From: Negadavirga shengliensis
GTDB lineage: Bacteria > Bacteroidota > Bacteroidia > Cytophagales > Cyclobacteriaceae
DNA length: 64,000 nucleotides
Direction of reading: 5' to 3'
Assembly: GCF_042652345.1 (NCBI RefSeq)
Contig: NZ_JBHSJJ010000013.1
Location: 1 to 64,000, forward strand
The position numbers and the translations under genes were made by a program. Position 1 is the first letter of the stretch; each line of letters starts with the position of its first letter. The notes under the pieces were generated by a model. That model was not told the origin of the DNA. It did no database searches and saw nothing but the letters and a program-made list of their open reading frames with translations. Shown here piece after piece: positions 60,811 to 64,000 of the stretch.

Positions 60811-62517
60811 TTATTTTGATATAAGTCCGCCATTTTTGTGGTGCCATTCGGCCAAAGTGTCTTTGTTGTTGACCGGATCGGTCCAATCCACTGCTTGTGT
60901 TGGATCTATTCCGTTGATGTATTTTTCGATGTTGGTGTACCCATCGCCATTCAGGTCTTTATTGGCATCTGAGGGGTCATCGGGATTCAAGCCATATTGC
61001 TTCTCCCAGGCATCGGGCATGCCGTCATTATCGGAATCCTGGTAAGGCCGGCCGTTGTACTCCGGATAGCCTCCCACCTGCGAAATATCCGTGATAATCC
61101 CTTTCTTGTAGGAATCCTGAGGCAACCGCCTTTTTACAAATTCCCTTCCTTCACCTGTTTCCAATCCTTCTTTGTATTCGATTTTTCCCGTCTTTATCTG
61201 TTTCACGATCCTTTCGTCTACGGGATCCCTTCCGGGTATCGTAGCGCCGGCATTTTCCAACACATATTCGTAAGCTTCCTGCGCGGGCATCATGGTCAGA
61301 TCGGCCATGGGGAAAGGTTTGTCTACACGGATATAAGCTTCGTAGTCTTTTATATCCCCTCCAATCTGCACACCCCCGGCCCAATTGTCTCTGGAAACCT
61401 CTTCATGCCCTTCGGCCACGTTTCCATGCACATAAGCCCTGCCATACACTGAAGTGTCCTGTTTGGACCTATCGGATTCCGGCTTAAGAAAACGGTACCT
61501 GACCGGATTGTCTTCCGGGGTAATGGGACCCGGCTTGAGGTAATTATTGATGATGTTAAAAAGGGAGCGGTGGTCACCTCCGTCCACCGTTCTGTTCCAG
61601 TAGTTGAAAAGTACGTTATTGACAAAGGTGAAATCCCCATACATGCCCACAGAGGGGTTTCTGCTGATGTTGTTGGCCCAAAGATTACGCATAAAGGTAC
61701 TGTTGTAACCTCCCAGTGTGCTCCCAAAACCATGGTTATACATGTCCAAGGTTTCCGCTATGATGGTATTTTGAACGGTGATATTGGAGGAAGGCAATTT
61801 TTGCACCCCTTTGCCTTTGTCGCCGTCATACATATTTCTGTAAATGGAAAGGCTTTCGTCCAGTCCCCAGCTTATGGAGCAGTGGTCAATAATGACATTG
61901 CCCGGAGAGTCTCCGCCCAGTGCATCGTCCCTTCGGGTCACATCTGTGGCCCCTCTCCTGAAACGCATGTGCCGGATGACCACATCATGGGTATCTATAT
62001 TCACGGATTCTCCAGCTATGCATACCCCATCACCTGGAGCGGTTTGGCCGGCAATGGTCACATAGGGCGCCCTGATGCTGAGTGGCTTTTCCAGATGGAT
62101 AATCCCTGCCACGTTAAAGACAATGGTCCTGGCACCTGCCGCTTCACAGGCCTCTCTGAAAGTTCCGGGGCCTGAGTCTTCCAAGCTGGTGACCACATAG
62201 ACTTTTCCTCCACGGCCACCCGGTGTAAATTTCCCTCCTCCTTCTGCACCGGGGAAGGCCGGTATCTCCGCACGTACCAAGTCCAGGGGATAAGCTGCCC
62301 AAGGCACATACGGCCTCCCCTCCTTGGCTTCCTTATCCATTATTTCCAGGGAATTTTCCCAGATTTTGGCCAGTCTTTCTTCTTCCAGTTCCATGAGGGA
62401 ATCGGTTTTGGCTTGAAGCTCAGGAGGAATCTCCGGATATTGGCCGAAGGTGTAATGGCTGAAAAACAAAAAAACAAAAACTGTCAATCCTGATCTTACT
62501 TTTTCTGCTGTTAACAT
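60811..62517 (-). CDS. Pectate lyase, PL1-type beta helix with C-terminal calcium-repeat tail
   Basis: A 568-residue secreted lyase. The start at 62517 gives a signal peptide (GLTVFVFLFFSHYTFG). The PL1 region opens PAFPGAEGGGKFTPGGRGGKVYVVTSLEDSGPGTF and has the Ca2+/active-site segment IIDHCSISWGLDESLSIY (about 209-226) and NLWANNISRNPSV, which holds the catalytic arginine candidate. The C terminus (DSDNDGMPDAWEKQYGLNP, then DLNGDGYTNIEKYING) is a thrombospondin type 3-like calcium motif. It would cleave polygalacturonate by beta-elimination outside the inner membrane. It follows the SusD gene by 154 nt including a hairpin. Confidence 0.88.
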   Translation of the reverse strand: MLTAEKVRSGLTVFVFLFFSHYTFGQYPEIPPELQAKTDSLMELEEERLAKIWENSLEIMDKEAKEGRPYVPWAAYPLDLVRAEIPAFPGAEGGGKFTPGGRGGKVYVVTSLEDSGPGTFREACEAAGARTIVFNVAGIIHLEKPLSIRAPYVTIAGQTAPGDGVCIAGESVNIDTHDVVIRHMRFRRGATDVTRRDDALGGDSPGNVIIDHCSISWGLDESLSIYRNMYDGDKGKGVQKLPSSNITVQNTIIAETLDMYNHGFGSTLGGYNSTFMRNLWANNISRNPSVGMYGDFTFVNNVLFNYWNRTVDGGDHRSLFNIINNYLKPGPITPEDNPVRYRFLKPESDRSKQDTSVYGRAYVHGNVAEGHEEVSRDNWAGGVQIGGDIKDYEAYIRVDKPFPMADLTMMPAQEAYEYVLENAGATIPGRDPVDERIVKQIKTGKIEYKEGLETGEGREFVKRRLPQDSYKKGIITDISQVGGYPEYNGRPYQDSDNDGMPDAWEKQYGLNPDDPSDANKDLNGDGYTNIEKYINGIDPTQAVDWTDPVNNKDTLAEWHHKNGGLISK

Positions 62518-62617
62518 ATTATGGTCGTTAATTTTCAACTGGGCTAGTCCCATGCCGTAAATTGATTTACAAACTTATTGCGTTCATAACTACAAATCGT
62601 TTTTTTGGAAAGTAATA

Positions 62618-62653
62618 AAACCTTCCATTTCCCTGTTGGGAGCTAGAAGGTTT
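62618..62653 (-). terminator. Intergenic hairpin after the partial susD
   Basis: An outer 8-bp stem AAACCTTC paired with GAAGGTTT encloses a small TCCC/GGGA inner stem. It is 19 nt after the SusD stop on the minus strand and before PL1. It lacks a U-tract, so it may protect the upstream mRNA end more than terminate. It is the third susD-distal hairpin in the window. Confidence 0.5.
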
Positions 62654-62671
62654 ATAGTTGTTAAGTTTTTC

Positions 62672-64000
62672 TCAATACCCCGGATTCTGGCCAAACTCCT
62701 GGGCATTCAGTAAAGCGTCCATTTCAACTTGCGGGATAGGTCTTACATAATGATGTTCCTGAAATTCGGTGATGTCGGGATTGTATCTGGCAATCCTGTC
62801 CCCCAAAGTACGGGTACGTTTGAGGTCATACCATCGGGTCAGTTCCCCGCAAAGTTCCCTTGCCCTTTCATCCAACACAAAATCAAGATCCACTTGGTCA
62901 GCGGAAACCATCATTTCGGAGGTATAATCCACCGGTTCCTTTTTTGCCGCCCTGGCCCTTATCACATTCAGATGCCCGGCGGCGGCGGCGGGATTACCCA
63001 GTTGCACTTCCGCCTCGGCGGCGATCAAATATATCTCCGCGAATCGCATCGCCATCACATCCTGGAAGCCTTCCCTCATGTTGGGATCGGTACGGGTTAT
63101 GGGATCCCTGAATTTCCAAAGCTGGACAAAATTATCAGGTTGATTCAGCGCTCCGTTGGATTCACGGTAGGTCCTGTTTCTGTCATATATCACATAAGGC
63201 ATGAATTCCTGATTCTCGATGGCCCGTTTTGTGATCAGCAGTGCCGTATCTATCCCCGCCCTGACCTGCGTACCGACCAGACTCGGATCCTTTCCATGGG
63301 TCTGGACATCATCTTCTGTCCAGGTATAATCCTCATTGGCAATCCAGACTTCCTTGAACGTCGCTTCATACCGGGCATCCATTTCTTCATCGTAAAAATC
63401 GAGAAGCGCCCTGGTCGGCATCAGTCTTCTGGTATCCTCATTGCCATACTCCAATGTCCTGTGAAGGCCTTTAAACCTGGTATAATTGGTCATGAAGAAC
63501 TGGTGCATCCGGTTGGCTCCTCCGGGATTCAATGAAGGGTTAAGGGAATAACTCACAATATGGAGTGCTTCAGGGTTTTCCTTGTTGTTTTGCGGGTCCC
63601 AAAGCGCATGTACATTATCCCATAAAGCTATTCCCAACTCATCCTTTCTTTCTATGATTTCATTGGCCATGTCCCGGGCCAGGGTAAAGTAAGTCTGGCC
63701 ATCGCCATAATATCCGCGAGTCAGGTACACTTTGGCCAGTAAGCCCAAAGCTGTTTTTTTGGTCGCCCTGCTGTATTCCTGACCATAGCTGACGGGCAAA
63801 TGTTCAGATGCAAACAGCAAATCCTCAATCATGAGATCGTAAAATGCCTCTTCAGGACTTCTTTCCGCCGTCAGGAGTGGCTCCCTGGTTTCTTCTGTTC
63901 TGAGCATGACGCCTCCCCACTGCTCCACAATGTGCCAGTAATAAAAGGCGCGGAGAAATCTTAATTCTCCCAACCTTTGGTTTCTTTCCAATTCATTGGT
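62672..64000 (-). CDS. SusD/RagB-type lipoprotein, partial (5' end beyond window)
   Basis: Only the C-terminal 442 residues are in view, and the frame is open to the right edge. Features: LGELRFLRAFYYWHIVEQWGGVMLRTEETREPLLTAERS, LAKVYLTRGYYG, LDERARELCGELTRWYDLKRTRTLGDRIARYN and the end HHYVRPIPQVEMDALLNAQEFGQNPGY. It resembles the SusD at 29409 more than the one at 16902. A SusC gene most likely precedes it outside the window. It heads the operon of PL1, DUF3826, DUF6298 fusion, propeller and acid-sugar genes. Confidence 0.93.
   Translation of the reverse strand, partial: TNELERNQRLGELRFLRAFYYWHIVEQWGGVMLRTEETREPLLTAERSPEEAFYDLMIEDLLFASEHLPVSYGQEYSRATKKTALGLLAKVYLTRGYYGDGQTYFTLARDMANEIIERKDELGIALWDNVHALWDPQNNKENPEALHIVSYSLNPSLNPGGANRMHQFFMTNYTRFKGLHRTLEYGNEDTRRLMPTRALLDFYDEEMDARYEATFKEVWIANEDYTWTEDDVQTHGKDPSLVGTQVRAGIDTALLITKRAIENQEFMPYVIYDRNRTYRESNGALNQPDNFVQLWKFRDPITRTDPNMREGFQDVMAMRFAEIYLIAAEAEVQLGNPAAAAGHLNVIRARAAKKEPVDYTSEMMVSADQVDLDFVLDERARELCGELTRWYDLKRTRTLGDRIARYNPDITEFQEHHYVRPIPQVEMDALLNAQEFGQNPGY

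Overview
The window looks like a chromosomal segment of a Bacteroidota bacterium. Evidence: three SusC/SusD-type outer-membrane glycan uptake systems (the third is cut by the right edge), a Bacteroidota-type -33/-7 promoter (TTTG-N20-TATCTTTG), many lipoprotein and signal-peptide glycan enzymes, and SSS symporters set in enzyme operons. A marine or soil Cytophagales such as a Cyclobacteriaceae member is my best guess. That is inference from gene content, not from a marker gene.

Layout. (1) 1-3.2 kb: a RAYT-type Y1 transposase gene inside a dense mosaic of palindromic REP-like repeats, which also flank a small outer-membrane beta-barrel gene. (2) 3.2-21.4 kb, minus strand: a first glycan locus. 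From its 5' end it reads SusC, SusD, beta-helix protein, GH31, Gfo/Idh/MocA oxidoreductase, PhyH dioxygenase, SSS symporter, then, after a small VapBC-like toxin-antitoxin pair on the plus strand, a GH2 enzyme and a TIM-barrel isomerase-like protein. (3) 21.6-24.7 kb, plus: a double DUF1259 lipoprotein and a ChrA-type chromate transporter. (4) 25.1-35.3 kb, plus: an AraC regulator followed by a compact pectin-type operon (SusC, SusD, GH43, GH28, CE12-like rhamnogalacturonan acetylesterase). (5) 35.6-43.9 kb, minus: a NamZ/DUF1343 muramidase, a LacI regulator, a large GH20/GH67-like lipoprotein, a Tat-type TIM-barrel protein and a BNR/sialidase-fold protein. (6) 44.6-48.8 kb, plus: a GntR regulator with a sugar-binding domain, then an AT-rich accessory patch with an AlbA_2/HATPase protein, a ParA-like ATPase and the C-terminal remnant of a type III restriction (Res) gene. 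(7) 48.8-64 kb, minus: a long operon that starts beyond the window with SusC/SusD, continues through PL1 pectate lyase, DUF3826, a beta-helix/DUF6298 fusion and a beta-propeller enzyme, and ends in intracellular catabolism (DapA-type aldolase, SSS symporter, Fe-ADH, PdxA2, DUF1537 kinase).

How it fits together. GH28, PL1, CE12, GH43, GH2 and beta-helix enzymes point to pectin, with rhamnogalacturonan-I side chains the likeliest target. The right-hand operon appears to couple extracellular pectate cleavage to uptake and an acid-sugar route (kinase plus PdxA2-type oxidative decarboxylation). Control is by AraC, LacI and GntR proteins, with no hybrid two-component or ECF sigma/anti-sigma gene in view. 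Three LacI-like operator sequences sit upstream of the central SusC gene, the lacI gene and the gntR gene. Each of the three susD genes is followed by an intergenic hairpin, which may set a high SusCD-to-enzyme ratio.

Most notable for follow-up: the AlbA_2/ParA pair abutting a decayed type III restriction gene, two MITE-like elements whose cores lie in opposite orientation within same-orientation ends, the beta-helix/DUF6298 fusion, and the pectin-to-acid-sugar operon. I saw no tRNA, rRNA or CRISPR array.
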